Source: Pseudoalteromonas phenolica (lineage in GTDB: Bacteria; Pseudomonadota; Gammaproteobacteria; Enterobacterales; Alteromonadaceae). From it: a DNA stretch of 64,000 bases. Below, piece after piece: positions 22,898-32,226 of this stretch (the stretch's first letter is position 1; every line of letters begins with the position of its first letter). The position numbers were made by a program, and so were the translations under genes. The stretch lies in assembly GCF_005876835.1 (NCBI RefSeq), contig NZ_PPSW01000025.1:1-64000 (forward strand). Direction: 5' to 3'. The notes under the pieces are model-generated. The model saw nothing but the letters and a program-made list of their open reading frames with translations. It was not told the DNA's origin and made no database searches.

Positions 22898-24388
22898 ATG
22901 ACAACACCCAATCTAGATAACCGTGGCGAGTCAGGCCAACAAGACAGTTATCAAAATTTACACCGTGCAAGTTCTGAATTTAAAACGCGAGATGAATATT
23001 TAGAACATGAATTGCAAATCATGCAGCCAAAACGCTGGCGTCCAAACCTGCCTTTTAAAGACTACCGATTTGAACTAGAAGACACTATTCCAGCTATGGC
23101 GGGGACCATAGGTAAAATTGTGATGGTGGGGGCAATTGCCGCAACATTTGCCGCACCTTTAGGGCTAGGCGAAGGCTTTATTCTTGAAAATGTGCGCTAT
23201 GAATTGTTAATCGTTGCTCTATTTATTTTATTGTTTTCTGGTTTTCTATTACCAACTGCGAACTTAGCTGGTACCCATGGGCCTTTAATTCCACTTATTC
23301 CTATTGTGGTTGCGGCGGGTGGTCACCCTATGGCATTTGGTTTGCTCATAGGGGCATTTGGTTTAATGCTCGCAATAAGCAAAGGCGGGAGTGTTTTGGC
23401 TGGGCTTACCAGTCGAGGAGTCTGTGGTGGTTTGCTTTTGTACCTTGGGTTTATTGGCACAATTTCGCAAGTAAAGAAGTTGTTTGCGTGGGCTGAAGGC
23501 ATTGATATGTCTCATCTCGCCTTCATTATTATCTTGAGTACAATCGTTTTATATGCGTTATTAGAGCACTTTAAAAAGCGTTGGTTGGCAGTGCCATTAA
23601 GCTGTTTACTTGGCGGTGGTGTTGCTTTTGCTCTAGGTGCGCCATTTGAGTTTAAAACAGGCCCTGGCTTACCAAACATGAACCCTATGTATTGGTGGGG
23701 TGAAAATACGGGATGGATGCTAGGGCTACCAACACTTGAAAGCTTTATTGTTGTCCTGCCTTTTGCCATTTTAGCCGTGGCTATGTGGTCGCCTGATTTC
23801 TTAGGTCATCAAGTTTTTCAAAAAATCAGTTATCCAGCACGTACTGAAAAAGTACAAATGAACATTGACGATACGATGACGAGTGCGTCTATACGCCAGA
23901 CGTTCGGCTCTATTTTAGGTGGTGCTAACTTCACCTCATCTTGGGGGACTTACATTGTGCCAGCAGCTATAGCGAAACGTCCAATTCCTGCTGGTGCGAT
24001 TTTAACGGCATTGTTTTGTGTCATTGCTAGTATCTGGGGTTACCCAATGGATTTAGCCATTTGGCAGCCAGTATTGTGTGTTGCGTTGATTGTTGGGGTG
24101 TTTATTCCTTTGCTTGAAGCCGGTATGGAAATGACACGGGAAGGTAAAACAACTCAGTCAGCAGCCATTGTTGTTTTCTCATCTGCGTTAGTTAACCCAG
24201 CGTTTGGCTGGTCTTTAACTATGCTTTTAGATAATTTAGGTTTAATTGGTTGTAAGGAGCGAAGTAAAGAGCTGAGCTCAATGAACCGCTGGATCATTCC
24301 ACTTATTATGTTTGTAGTGTTAACTGGTGTCATGGCGCTCGTTGGTTTGTTACCAGGGTTGCCTGCAATTATGCCAAGTTTCAGATAA
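22898..24388 (+). CDS. DUF3360-family membrane transporter
   Basis: A 496-aa protein with about 11-12 hydrophobic segments from residue 68 on, after a polar N-terminus of about 65 residues (HELQIMQPKRWRPNLPFKDYRFELEDTIPAMAGTIGK). The pattern, with GTHGPLIPLIPIVVAAGGHPMAFG and EAGMEM..., fits the DUF3360 family of inner-membrane proteins distantly related to SulP/NCS2 anion or nucleobase transporters. The substrate is unknown. ATG 22898 follows AGGAG by 5 bp; the preceding GTG overlaps it. A hairpin terminator follows. It is the first core gene right of the island. Confidence 0.75.
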   Translation: MTTPNLDNRGESGQQDSYQNLHRASSEFKTRDEYLEHELQIMQPKRWRPNLPFKDYRFELEDTIPAMAGTIGKIVMVGAIAATFAAPLGLGEGFILENVRYELLIVALFILLFSGFLLPTANLAGTHGPLIPLIPIVVAAGGHPMAFGLLIGAFGLMLAISKGGSVLAGLTSRGVCGGLLLYLGFIGTISQVKKLFAWAEGIDMSHLAFIIILSTIVLYALLEHFKKRWLAVPLSCLLGGGVAFALGAPFEFKTGPGLPNMNPMYWWGENTGWMLGLPTLESFIVVLPFAILAVAMWSPDFLGHQVFQKISYPARTEKVQMNIDDTMTSASIRQTFGSILGGANFTSSWGTYIVPAAIAKRPIPAGAILTALFCVIASIWGYPMDLAIWQPVLCVALIVGVFIPLLEAGMEMTREGKTTQSAAIVVFSSALVNPAFGWSLTMLLDNLGLIGCKERSKELSSMNRWIIPLIMFVVLTGVMALVGLLPGLPAIMPSFR

Positions 24389-24396
24389 ATCAAATG

Positions 24397-24425
24397 GGCA
24401 GAGCGTAATAAGCTCTGCCTATTAT
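24397..24425 (+). terminator. Terminator after DUF3360 gene
   Basis: GGCAGAGC (24397-24404) and GCTCTGCC (24412-24419) pair around 7 nt, followed by a T-rich stretch. Confidence 0.7.
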
Positions 24426-24797
24426 TTCTTTCCTTCCTGTACTAACTGTCATACTCAACTGTTAACCTATCTTTTTAGTATTTACTACGCGAAATTTTGC
24501 CTGTAATGTACTATTTTAGTTTCCGATTTGGATACATCTGTAAAATAATGCTTTATTCTTATTTTTATGTTTTTACTTAAAGCACATGTTTTTCTTGTCG
24601 ATAAGTTAATGTAACTAATAGAAATATTTTAATAGAGTGTTTAAGATTTCAAATGCTCGAAAACTCGCCATTTACAATTCTTTAAGCTTTGTAACTTGAT
24701 TGATCAAAATCAACTTAACAATACCTTAAGGTTGTGGTGAAATGGCTTGGTCGTGTTTTAGTCAATAAAAATAATAAATCATAGTGTGGAAAGACTT
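24426..24797. other. Long A/T-rich promoter region of the FapA-like gene
   Basis: About 370 bp without a gene. The one clear element is the FNR-like box at 24700-24713. The rest is A/T-rich without repeats I can identify. Confidence 0.5.
24700..24713 (+). promoter_or_regulatory. FNR/Anr-type box
   Basis: TTGATCAAAATCAA matches the FNR consensus TTGAT-N4-ATCAA exactly. It lies 85 bp before the ATG at 24798, a distance that fits activation near the promoter. It suggests oxygen-responsive control by the FNR/EtrA homologue. Confidence 0.55.
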
Positions 24798-26429
24798 ATG
24801 TCATTGTTTCGTTTTGATGAGGGTGATGGATATGTGTACTTGTTGTCACACCCTATCGAGTCAGGGTTCCCAGCTAGTGCTTCTCAGCTCTTGGAGTTGT
24901 TAGAGCAATCTAGTTATGCTGATTTTGAAGTTATACATGCCAATATAGGTAAGTTATTTTCTTCGGGCGATGATTATGTGAAAGATTCATTAGTCGTTGC
25001 TAAAGCGATTGATGCGTCAATTATGATCAAAGTTGATGAATCCAACATGATGGCTAATGCACAAGTTACTACTGCTTGCGGTGGAAAAATCGTATCTCTA
25101 GAAGATGCGAAAGCGGCACTTCAAAAAGCCGGTGTTGTGAAAGGTGTAAATCGAGATGCACTTGAACAATGTCTAGGGCAGCAATTCGAACAAGCACCAG
25201 GTTCGCAATATAGTGCCATTGTAGCTCACGGACAGCGTGCGAAGGATGGCACTGACGCGAGATTTGTACGATTATGTATGACCGCACAAGATAGAATCTT
25301 AAGTCCTCAAGAAAAAGACGGTGGCAAGGTAGATATGCGCGATTTAGGCGCAATAATCACTGTTAAGCCTGGCAGTCCTCTAATGAAGCGTATTCCCGCA
25401 ACAGAAGGTTCACAGGGTTACTCGGTTTTCGGTGACGTCATAGAGGCTAAACCAGGTAAAAATTTTGCGATTGAAGTACTTGAAGGCACCAAAATATCTG
25501 ACAAAGACCCAAATTTATTAATAGCAGATGCGAAAGGCGTACCCGTAGCGCTCCCAAGAGGTATGCGTGTTGATGACGTATTGTGCTACAACGATGTTGA
25601 TGTCAGCACAGGCCATATAGAGTTTGATGGTTCTGTGATCATCAGTGGCGACGTAAAAGATGGTATGAAAGTGAAAGCGACTGGCGATATTACCGTACTT
25701 GGTTTTGTTGAGTCTGCTGACCTACAAAGCGAAAATGCCATCACTATTGTGCAAGGTGCGATAGGTCGTAAAGTCACAGAAGAACATGATTTTTCATGCT
25801 TTGTTCGTGCAAAAAGGAGTATTTCAATTGGTTATGCGCAATATGTTCATATTGAAACACAACAAGATTTACTGATTGAAAAGCAAGCATTGCATTGTAA
25901 TTTATCCTCTAGAAGACTTATCCGAGTAGGTAAGGGCGACACCCCCAGAGGTAAGTTAATTGGCGGTAAGGTTTTAAATGCATTGCGTATTGAGACTGGT
26001 GAATTAGGCGCGCCTTCTGGTACCAAAACACATATTGCCATTGCACAGTCTTTTCATGAACTAAAAGATAAACAAACCGAATTTAAGTTATTTGAAAAGC
26101 GCTTGTCTGAAAAAGCAATTGCGTTAAATAAAGCCAAAGCTAAAGCGGCAAAAGCCCCTGAAACCCCTCAAAAAACAGCTTATTTAAATAAACTTTTGGC
26201 TAACGAGAAGCAGTTAAATGCACACTACCAACGAAATCAACGCAACTTAAAGCTCGTTCAGCAAAAGCTTAAGCGCTTATTGATGAGTAGTCGTGTAAAG
26301 GTTAATGATTTAATGCACCCTGGCATTGAGGTAACAATAGCCAGAGACTCTAAGCAATTTACGCGAATTTACCCACCTCATTTAGTCAAATTAGACGAAG
26401 GCAAGATCACCCAGCAGTTTTTGTCTTAA
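24798..26429 (+). CDS. FapA/DUF342-family protein
   Basis: A 543-aa protein. The middle part carries the DUF342/FapA features: FDGSVIISGDVKDGMKVKATGDITVLGFVESADLQSENAITIVQGAIGR, a right-handed beta-helix type repeat, then a C-terminal helical part with a coiled coil (about 415-495) and a final segment (VNDLMHPGIEVTIARDSKQFTRIYPP). Family members are linked to polymer, envelope or c-di-GMP-related behaviour, but the exact job is unknown. ATG 24798 follows GGAAAG; the upstream GTG at 24786 is less likely. An FNR-like box precedes it. Confidence 0.8.
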   Translation: MSLFRFDEGDGYVYLLSHPIESGFPASASQLLELLEQSSYADFEVIHANIGKLFSSGDDYVKDSLVVAKAIDASIMIKVDESNMMANAQVTTACGGKIVSLEDAKAALQKAGVVKGVNRDALEQCLGQQFEQAPGSQYSAIVAHGQRAKDGTDARFVRLCMTAQDRILSPQEKDGGKVDMRDLGAIITVKPGSPLMKRIPATEGSQGYSVFGDVIEAKPGKNFAIEVLEGTKISDKDPNLLIADAKGVPVALPRGMRVDDVLCYNDVDVSTGHIEFDGSVIISGDVKDGMKVKATGDITVLGFVESADLQSENAITIVQGAIGRKVTEEHDFSCFVRAKRSISIGYAQYVHIETQQDLLIEKQALHCNLSSRRLIRVGKGDTPRGKLIGGKVLNALRIETGELGAPSGTKTHIAIAQSFHELKDKQTEFKLFEKRLSEKAIALNKAKAKAAKAPETPQKTAYLNKLLANEKQLNAHYQRNQRNLKLVQQKLKRLLMSSRVKVNDLMHPGIEVTIARDSKQFTRIYPPHLVKLDEGKITQQFLS

Positions 26430-26458
26430 AATTTTAAATTAAATTTCATTTATCAATT

Positions 26459-26488
26459 AAAGGCTCCTGTGTTTCGGAGCCTTTACAT
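26459..26488 (+). terminator. Terminator after FapA-like gene
   Basis: AAAGGCTCC and GGAGCCTTT (26476-26484) pair around an 8-nt loop and are followed by a T-rich stretch. Confidence 0.85.
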
Positions 26489-26644
26489 TTTTTGTTTCTA
26501 GAAATTATTTCATCTTTAAAACTTAATATAAATCAATGCTCTGAAGTTTTTCGTAATCCTTTCCTCAAAAAAGTGTGCAGCTTTTTCTCACACAACTGAA
26601 ATTTGTTCATTTATGAATCTTTGACTAAATTGAAGGTTAAGTGT

Positions 26645-26658
26645 TGACACCGGTGTCA
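26645..26658 (+). promoter_or_regulatory. LacI-type operator, edd site 1
   Basis: TGACACCGGTGTCA is a perfect 14-bp palindrome. An identical copy follows at 26678-26691, 33 bp apart centre to centre (three helical turns), with a TAATAT between them. The pair precedes edd by about 130-180 bp. Confidence 0.8.
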
Positions 26659-26677
26659 GCTTTGTGGCTCAATAATA

Positions 26678-26691
26678 TGACACCGGTGTCA
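26678..26691 (+). promoter_or_regulatory. LacI-type operator, edd site 2
   Basis: Second perfect copy of TGACACCGGTGTCA, placed just after TAATAT (26673-26678), a plausible -10 element, although the TTGACA of site 1 is 23 bp from it rather than 17. Confidence 0.8.
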
Positions 26692-26735
26692 GGTTGAGGT
26701 GAGAGACAACCTGATAGCGTACCTTTGAACGGGTA
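26690..26735 (+). promoter_or_regulatory. edd leader: hairpin plus element shared with zwf
   Basis: CAGGTTG (26690-26696) and CAACCTG (26707-26713) form a perfect 7-bp hairpin. Next comes TACCTTTGAACGGGTA (26720-26735), which recurs exactly upstream of zwf at 49782-49797. Both lie in the probable untranslated leaders of glucose-catabolism operons, so an RNA- or protein-binding site common to the two is suggested. Confidence 0.5.
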
Positions 26736-26823
26736 AATCTAAAGATGCTCGGTACATTTAGAGTGGAGTCTTTAATTGTACTGAGCCTTTTATCTTCTTA
26801 AATTTTGAGTAGAGTAGAATTTT

Positions 26824-28677
26824 ATGTTACATCCTCGTATCCAAGCCGTCACAGAGCGTGTTATTGAACGCAGCAAAGCAACACGCCAAGCCTACTTAGC
26901 ACGCATCGAAGAAGCAAAAAAACAAACACGTGTGCGCGCTGGTTTAGGATGTGGCAACCTAGCTCACGTTATGGCTGCATGTTCAAGCTCAGATAAAGAT
27001 CGCCTTAAAGCTGACGAGCAACCTAACTTAGCAATTATCAATTCATACAATGACATGCTTTCGGCGCATGTGCCTTACCTTGACTTTCCACCGCTAATTA
27101 AAAAGATTGCAGAAAAATATGACGCGACCGCTCAAGTTGCTGGTGGCGTACCTGCAATGTGTGACGGTGTGACACAAGGCCGTGATGGTATGGAACTATC
27201 ATTGTTCTCTCGTGACGTGATTGCGATGTCTACAGCTGTTGCACTTTCACATGATGTATTCGATGGTGTTTTCTGTTTAGGTGTGTGTGACAAAATCGTA
27301 CCGGGACTATTAATTGGTTCGCTTTCATTCGGTCACTTGCCTATTTTCTTCTTACCAGCAGGTCCAATGCAGTCTGGTATTCCAAACAAAGAAAAAGCAC
27401 GTGTACGTCAAAAGTTCGCACAAGGCTTAGTATCTCGTGAAGAGTTACTTGAGGCAGAGAGTGCGTCTTACCACAGTGCAGGTACTTGTACTTTCTACGG
27501 TACTGCAAACTCAAACCAGATGCTGATGGAGATCATGGGTCTTCACCTTCCTGGTAGCTCTTTCATCAACCCTTACACTGAATTACGTGATGGCCTTACG
27601 GGCAGTGCGGTTGAGTTAATGCTTAAGCAGCTTATCGAAAGCAAAGATGCAAACCCAATTGGTGAAGTAGTTAGCGAAAAAACAGTGATCAATGGTCTGG
27701 TTGGTTTGCTAGCTACAGGTGGTTCAACAAACCACGCAATTCACTTAGTTGCTATGGCGAAAGCTGCCGGTGTTCAAATCACTTGGAAAGACATGGCAGA
27801 GCTTTCTGAAGTTGTGCCTCTACTAACACGTATTTATCCAAATGGTTCTGCGGATGTGAACCACTTCCAAGCAGCGGGTGGCATGGGCTTCTTAATGCGT
27901 GAACTGCGTGACGGTGGCTTCTTACATAATGATGTGAAGACCATTGTTGGTGAAGGCCTAGATGCTTATACCCAAGAGCCAGTGTTAGATGTTGATGATA
28001 ATTTAATTATGTCTAGCAACACAGGTCCAAGCAAAGTGAAGTGGGTGCCTTGTCCTGAAAACTCACTAGATGAAGAAGTACTTCGCCCTGTGAGCAACCC
28101 ATTCAATAAGCAAGGTGGGCTTCAGCTACTAACTGGCAACATTGGTAAAGCGGTTATCAAGGTATCTGCGGTTCAAGAGCAACACCAGTTTGTGAGTGCG
28201 CCAGCTAAAGTATTTAGCTCTCAAGCTGCACTACAAGATGCGTTCGCTGCAGGCGAATTAAACACAGACTTTATTGCTGTGATTAAAGAGCAGGGCCCTA
28301 AAGCTAAGGGCATGCCAGAACTTCATAAATTAACGCCTGTGATGGCAACGCTTCAAGACCAAGGTTACAAAGTGGCGATTGTGACTGACGGCCGTATGTC
28401 TGGCGCGTCAGGTAAGGTACCTGCAGCAATCCACTTAGCACCAGAAGCCGTTGAAGGTGGGATTATCGCTAAGATTCATGATGGTGATTTGATCACTCTT
28501 GATGCACCAAATGGCGACTTAATTCTCCATGTATCAGATGAAGAGTTAGCAAAGCGTGAGCATGTGATCAGCCATACGGAGCCAACTTATGGCACAGGCC
28601 GTGAGCTATTCGCAGGATTCAGAAATATCGTAAGCAGTGCAGACCTAGGCGCGAGTGCCTTTGGACTAGAAGAATAA
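26824..28677 (+). CDS. edd: 6-phosphogluconate dehydratase
   Basis: A 617-aa enzyme that converts 6-phosphogluconate to 2-keto-3-deoxy-6-phosphogluconate in the Entner-Doudoroff pathway. It shows the IlvD/Edd motifs: [16 protein letters not shown] (112-127), [12 protein letters not shown] (Cys155) and [15 protein letters not shown] (Cys222), the iron-sulfur ligands, and the C-terminal [19 protein letters not shown]. Length is normal for the family (about 600-615). It starts at ATG 26824 and heads the edd-eda-gap operon, with eda following at 24 bp. Two LacI-type operators and a structured leader lie upstream. Confidence 0.97.
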   Translation: MLHPRIQAVTERVIERSKATRQAYLARIEEAKKQTRVRAGLGCGNLAHVMAACSSSDKDRLKADEQPNLAIINSYNDMLSAHVPYLDFPPLIKKIAEKYDATAQVAGGVPAMCDGVTQGRDGMELSLFSRDVIAMSTAVALSHDVFDGVFCLGVCDKIVPGLLIGSLSFGHLPIFFLPAGPMQSGIPNKEKARVRQKFAQGLVSREELLEAESASYHSAGTCTFYGTANSNQMLMEIMGLHLPGSSFINPYTELRDGLTGSAVELMLKQLIESKDANPIGEVVSEKTVINGLVGLLATGGSTNHAIHLVAMAKAAGVQITWKDMAELSEVVPLLTRIYPNGSADVNHFQAAGGMGFLMRELRDGGFLHNDVKTIVGEGLDAYTQEPVLDVDDNLIMSSNTGPSKVKWVPCPENSLDEEVLRPVSNPFNKQGGLQLLTGNIGKAVIKVSAVQEQHQFVSAPAKVFSSQAALQDAFAAGELNTDFIAVIKEQGPKAKGMPELHKLTPVMATLQDQGYKVAIVTDGRMSGASGKVPAAIHLAPEAVEGGIIAKIHDGDLITLDAPNGDLILHVSDEELAKREHVISHTEPTYGTGRELFAGFRNIVSSADLGASAFGLEE

Positions 28678-28700
28678 AAGCATTGGGAATGAGGAACAAG

Positions 28701-29321
28701 ATGAGTATTGAAAACATTTTAACATCAGCACCAGTTGTACCAGTGGTGGTGATTGAAAACTTAGAAGACGCTGTACCGTTAGCAAAAGCGTTATATAACG
28801 GTGGTCTAAAAGCATTAGAAATTACCCTTCGCACACCTGTTGCGGCAGAAGCGGTAAAGCTAATGAAAGAAGCAGTACCAGAAGCTTACGTCGGCACAGG
28901 TACTGTGATTGATAAAGCAACATTCGAAGCATCAGTTGCAGCAGGTGCTGATTTCATGGTGAGCCCAGGTGTAAATGATGAGCTTTTAGCGCTTGCTAAA
29001 GAAACTGACATTCCATTTTTACCGGGTGCAGCAACACCAAGTGAAGTGATGAATTTAGCGTCACATGGTTTTAAGTTTTTAAAATTCTTCCCTGCAGAAG
29101 CTGCAGGTGGCGCACCGATGCTTAAGTCAATTGGTGGTCCATTACCACAAATTAAATTCTGCCCAACGGGTGGTATTAGCTTAGCAACAGCGCCTAAGTA
29201 CCTAGCCTTAAATAACGTCGTGTGTGTTGGCGGTACTTGGATGCTAGATAAAGAACTTATCGCAAACAAAGATTGGCAGGCGATCGAAGCGCTTGCGAAA
29301 CAAGCAAGTGAAGTAAAATAG
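28701..29321 (+). CDS. eda: KDPG/KHG aldolase
   Basis: A 206-aa class I aldolase that splits KDPG to pyruvate and glyceraldehyde-3-phosphate. Glu40 (ALEITLRT) and the Schiff-base Lys128 ([10 protein letters not shown]) are present, as is the phosphate-binding CPTGGI region. ATG 28701 is preferred because GAGG lies upstream at usual spacing; in-frame upstream starts lack this. It follows edd and is followed after 14 bp by gap, so products of the aldolase feed directly into the next encoded enzyme. Confidence 0.96.
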   Translation: MSIENILTSAPVVPVVVIENLEDAVPLAKALYNGGLKALEITLRTPVAAEAVKLMKEAVPEAYVGTGTVIDKATFEASVAAGADFMVSPGVNDELLALAKETDIPFLPGAATPSEVMNLASHGFKFLKFFPAEAAGGAPMLKSIGGPLPQIKFCPTGGISLATAPKYLALNNVVCVGGTWMLDKELIANKDWQAIEALAKQASEVK

Positions 29322-29335
29322 TCGAGGAACTGAAA

Positions 29336-30343
29336 ATGATTAATATCGCAATTAATGGTTATGGCCGTATCGGTCGCAATGTTTTACGAGCGCTATACGA
29401 GTCTGGTCAAAACGAAGAAATTAAAATTGTCGCTATCAACGACCTAGCACCTGCTAACGTGAATGCGCACTTAACTCAGTTTGATTCTGTACATGGTCGT
29501 TTCAACCAAGAAGTTGTGCTAGCTGAAAATACGTTAGTGATTGGTAATGACGAAATCACGCTTACGCAAGAACGTGATCCTGCGAACCTTCCTTGGAAAG
29601 CGCTTAATGTTGATATCGTATTAGAATGTACAGGTATCTTCACGTCTCGTGATGCTGCAGCTAAGCACATTGAAGCGGGCGCGAAAAAAGTAATCGTTTC
29701 AGCGCCAGGTACTGATCTTGATGCAACGGTTGTTCATGGTGTGAACTCTGAAGTGATCAATGCATCAAGCAACATCATTTCAAATGCATCTTGTACAACC
29801 AACTGTCTTGCCCCAGTTGCTAAGGCATTAAATGATGCAATTGGTATCGAACAGGGTAGCATGACAACTATTCACGCTTACACAAATGACCAAGTTCTTA
29901 CTGATGTTTATCACCCAGATCTTTACCGTGCGCGTAGTGCAACTCAGTCTATGATCCCAACTAAAACAGGTGCTGCAAAAGCAGTTGGTTTAGTGCTACC
30001 TGAGCTTGCTGGCAAGTTAGACGGCATGGCGGTTCGTGTTCCTACAGTTAACGTATCTTTAGTCGACTTAACATTTATTGCTTCTCGCGAAACAACTGCT
30101 GAAGAAGTTAATGCTGCGGTTAAAGCGGCTGCAACTGAAGGTGCAATGGCTGAAGTACTTGAGTACAACGAACTTCCGCTAGTTTCAATTGACTTCAACC
30201 ACAACCCAGCGTCATCAGTATTTGATTCAACGCAAACTAAGGTTGATGGTAAGCTTGTTAAAGTTATGGCTTGGTACGACAACGAATGGGGTTTCTCTAA
30301 CCGTATGATCGACCAGGTTAAAGCATTAGGCCAATACCTATAA
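29336..30343 (+). CDS. gap: Glyceraldehyde-3-phosphate dehydrogenase
   Basis: A 335-aa enzyme with the Rossmann start [10 protein letters not shown] (7-16), catalytic Cys153 in [12 protein letters not shown] and His180 in TIHAYTNDQ, and the C-terminal [12 protein letters not shown]. It oxidises glyceraldehyde-3-phosphate with phosphate and NAD(P). It closes the edd-eda-gap operon and a strong terminator follows. The location suggests this copy serves Entner-Doudoroff flux; whether another gap exists elsewhere cannot be seen. Confidence 0.95.
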   Translation: MINIAINGYGRIGRNVLRALYESGQNEEIKIVAINDLAPANVNAHLTQFDSVHGRFNQEVVLAENTLVIGNDEITLTQERDPANLPWKALNVDIVLECTGIFTSRDAAAKHIEAGAKKVIVSAPGTDLDATVVHGVNSEVINASSNIISNASCTTNCLAPVAKALNDAIGIEQGSMTTIHAYTNDQVLTDVYHPDLYRARSATQSMIPTKTGAAKAVGLVLPELAGKLDGMAVRVPTVNVSLVDLTFIASRETTAEEVNAAVKAAATEGAMAEVLEYNELPLVSIDFNHNPASSVFDSTQTKVDGKLVKVMAWYDNEWGFSNRMIDQVKALGQYL

Positions 30344-30366
30344 GTTAAAGTTAAAATTGGCAATAA

Positions 30367-30393
30367 AAAACCGCTTCGATAAGCGGTTTTTTT
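30367..30393 (+). terminator. Terminator of edd-eda-gap
   Basis: AAAACCGCTT and AAGCGGTTTT pair around CGAT, followed by more T. Confidence 0.92.
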
Positions 30394-30460
30394 ATGTCTA
30401 CTGAAAGTTGTTTAACTAACTAGAGAAGTTTAGATATTTCAATTTTTCATTAATTTGAAG

Positions 30461-31117
30461 CTATGCTTCTGTTTCGTCTTCTTCTAGTTCAGGCAACGGC
30501 CAACCACCCAATGCTTGCCATTTATTGACAATAAAGCAAAATAACTCGGCTGTGCGTTCGGTGTCATAAAGGGCTGAATGAGCTTGGCTATTGTCAAATT
30601 CAATACCGGCTGTGCGACACGCTTTTGCAAGCACAGTTTGGCCTAATGCAAGACCTGCCAAAGAGGTTGTATCAAAGCTAACAAACGGATGAAAAGGAGT
30701 GCGCTTTATTTTATTGCGTTCTATCGCAGCATTTAAAAATCCATGATCAAACGCGGCATTATGTGCAACAACCACTGATCGAGAGCAACCCGCAGCTTTT
30801 TGAGCTTTTCTCACCATTTTACAGATTTCTTTGATCACAACATCTTCATCTTCAGCACCACGTAATTCTGAAAACGGATCAATGCCGTTAAATTCAATGG
30901 CAGCTTGCTCGATGTTTGCACCTTCGAAAGGCTTTACATGAAAGTGTAGAGTTTGATCTAAACTTAGAACGCCTTCATCATCCATTTTTAAAGTTGTGGC
31001 AGCGATTTCTAATAGCGCATCTGTGTCTTTGTTAAAGCCAGCTGTTTCTACGTCGATAACTACAGGAAAGAAACCACGAAAGCGTTGGGAAAATAAAGTT
31101 TGCTCTTGATCTGCCAT
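30461..31117 (-). CDS. rnt: Ribonuclease T
   Basis: A 218-aa DEDDh exoribonuclease that trims tRNA and other stable RNA 3' ends. The catalytic set is complete: Asp22 and Glu24 ([10 protein letters not shown]), Asp124 ([10 protein letters not shown]), His180 and Asp185 ([12 protein letters not shown]). Length matches E. coli RNase T (215). It is divergent from motY; the rnt-motY neighbourhood is common in vibrios and relatives. Confidence 0.96.
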   Translation of the reverse strand: MADQEQTLFSQRFRGFFPVVIDVETAGFNKDTDALLEIAATTLKMDDEGVLSLDQTLHFHVKPFEGANIEQAAIEFNGIDPFSELRGAEDEDVVIKEICKMVRKAQKAAGCSRSVVVAHNAAFDHGFLNAAIERNKIKRTPFHPFVSFDTTSLAGLALGQTVLAKACRTAGIEFDNSQAHSALYDTERTAELFCFIVNKWQALGGWPLPELEEDETEA

Positions 31118-31293
31118 AATGCACTTATGTTATGAATTTAAGGGGCGTATTATACTGTTTAGATAGATTTTTGCGACCCGAAATATGTCTCAATCATTTA
31201 GAGTTATTGAGTGTTAAGGCTGGCGGCATATTTCTTGCTTTTAAGTTGTTTAGATCATCAAAGCGGCATTATTTTGTCAGTACGGAGAACGTT

Positions 31294-32169
31294 GTGAAGT
31301 ACAAAGCATATTTATTCGGTTTAGGACTGTTATTTGCAGACATTGGATTTGCGGATGCGGCTATGCGTCAGTATAGCGCCAATGCTGACAGTTCAAATTG
31401 GGATGTGAATAAGACCAAGCGCCTTTCTTGTGCTTTGCATCATGAAATCCCATATTATGGCGAAGCTATTTTTAATGTCGTGGCCAGCAAAAATAAAGAT
31501 CTGACTTTTAACCTCGATATGGTTGTTCGCCCTGAAAGCTATGACTTTGCAGGTTTACAATCTGTGCCTCCGCAGTGGCGAGCAGGAGTTCCTGTTCGAG
31601 ATATCAGTAAAATGCAGCTGTTAAAAAAGTTTGATGGCGAGTTAAATAATGATGTCTCTTGGGAGATGCTCACAGAGCTTGAAAAAGGCTTTCACCCAAC
31701 TTTCTATTATAAAGATTGGCAAAATAGTGCTGATCGTATTTCTGTCGCGCTCTCTTCTGTAAACTTTCGTCAAGCTTATTGGGCGTTCTTACAGTGCCGA
31801 GATAACTTGCTGCCATACAGTTTCGAAGACATTGCCTTTACAGTAATGAATTATAAAAAGAACTCTAGCGATTTAACCAAATCCTCTCGCAAGCGCCTCG
31901 AGATGATAGGCGAGTATCTTAAAAACGATGACAATATTGAATCTATCTTTATATCAGCTTATACAGACAGTTATGGTGGTCGATGGATAAATATGGAGCT
32001 TTCAAAAAAACGTGCTAAAGCGATAAAAGACTATATGGCCAGTATGGGCGTGCCAGCAGATAAAATTCAAACTGAAGGGTTTGGTGAGAAGCGACACGTG
32101 CAACCCAATGACAATGCCATAGGTCGTGGTAAAAACCGCCGAGTAGTTATTCAGATAGCAAAACCTTAG
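31294..32169 (+). CDS. motY: Sodium-type flagellar motor protein MotY
   Basis: A 291-aa exported protein. GTG 31294 follows GGAGA and opens a signal peptide (VKYKAYLFGLGLLFADIGFADA); the longer frame to 31132 has no such start and would overlap the rnt promoter. The N-terminal half binds the motor basal body in the known Vibrio protein; the C-terminal part (about 165-291) is an OmpA-like peptidoglycan-binding domain (IFISAYTDSYGGRWINMELSKKRAKAI ... GRGKNRRVVIQI). MotY forms the T ring that holds PomA/PomB stators. Length is close to Vibrio MotY (293). Confidence 0.93.
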   Translation: MKYKAYLFGLGLLFADIGFADAAMRQYSANADSSNWDVNKTKRLSCALHHEIPYYGEAIFNVVASKNKDLTFNLDMVVRPESYDFAGLQSVPPQWRAGVPVRDISKMQLLKKFDGELNNDVSWEMLTELEKGFHPTFYYKDWQNSADRISVALSSVNFRQAYWAFLQCRDNLLPYSFEDIAFTVMNYKKNSSDLTKSSRKRLEMIGEYLKNDDNIESIFISAYTDSYGGRWINMELSKKRAKAIKDYMASMGVPADKIQTEGFGEKRHVQPNDNAIGRGKNRRVVIQIAKP

Positions 32170-32183
32170 TTTTCATTGGTTTT

Positions 32184-32221
32184 AAAATACAAAAAGCGAC
32201 CTTGGTCGCCTTTTGTATTTT
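32184..32221. terminator. Bidirectional terminator motY / mnmC
   Basis: An 18-bp stem with one mismatch (32184-32201 / 32204-32221), GC-rich at the tip and A/T tracts at the base on both sides, between convergent genes. Confidence 0.9.
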
Positions 32222-32226
32222 AATGG

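Noticed and set aside
31132..31293. Longer N-terminus for MotY
   Set aside because: The GTG at 31294 has a ribosome-binding site and a proper signal peptide; the extension does not match family length.
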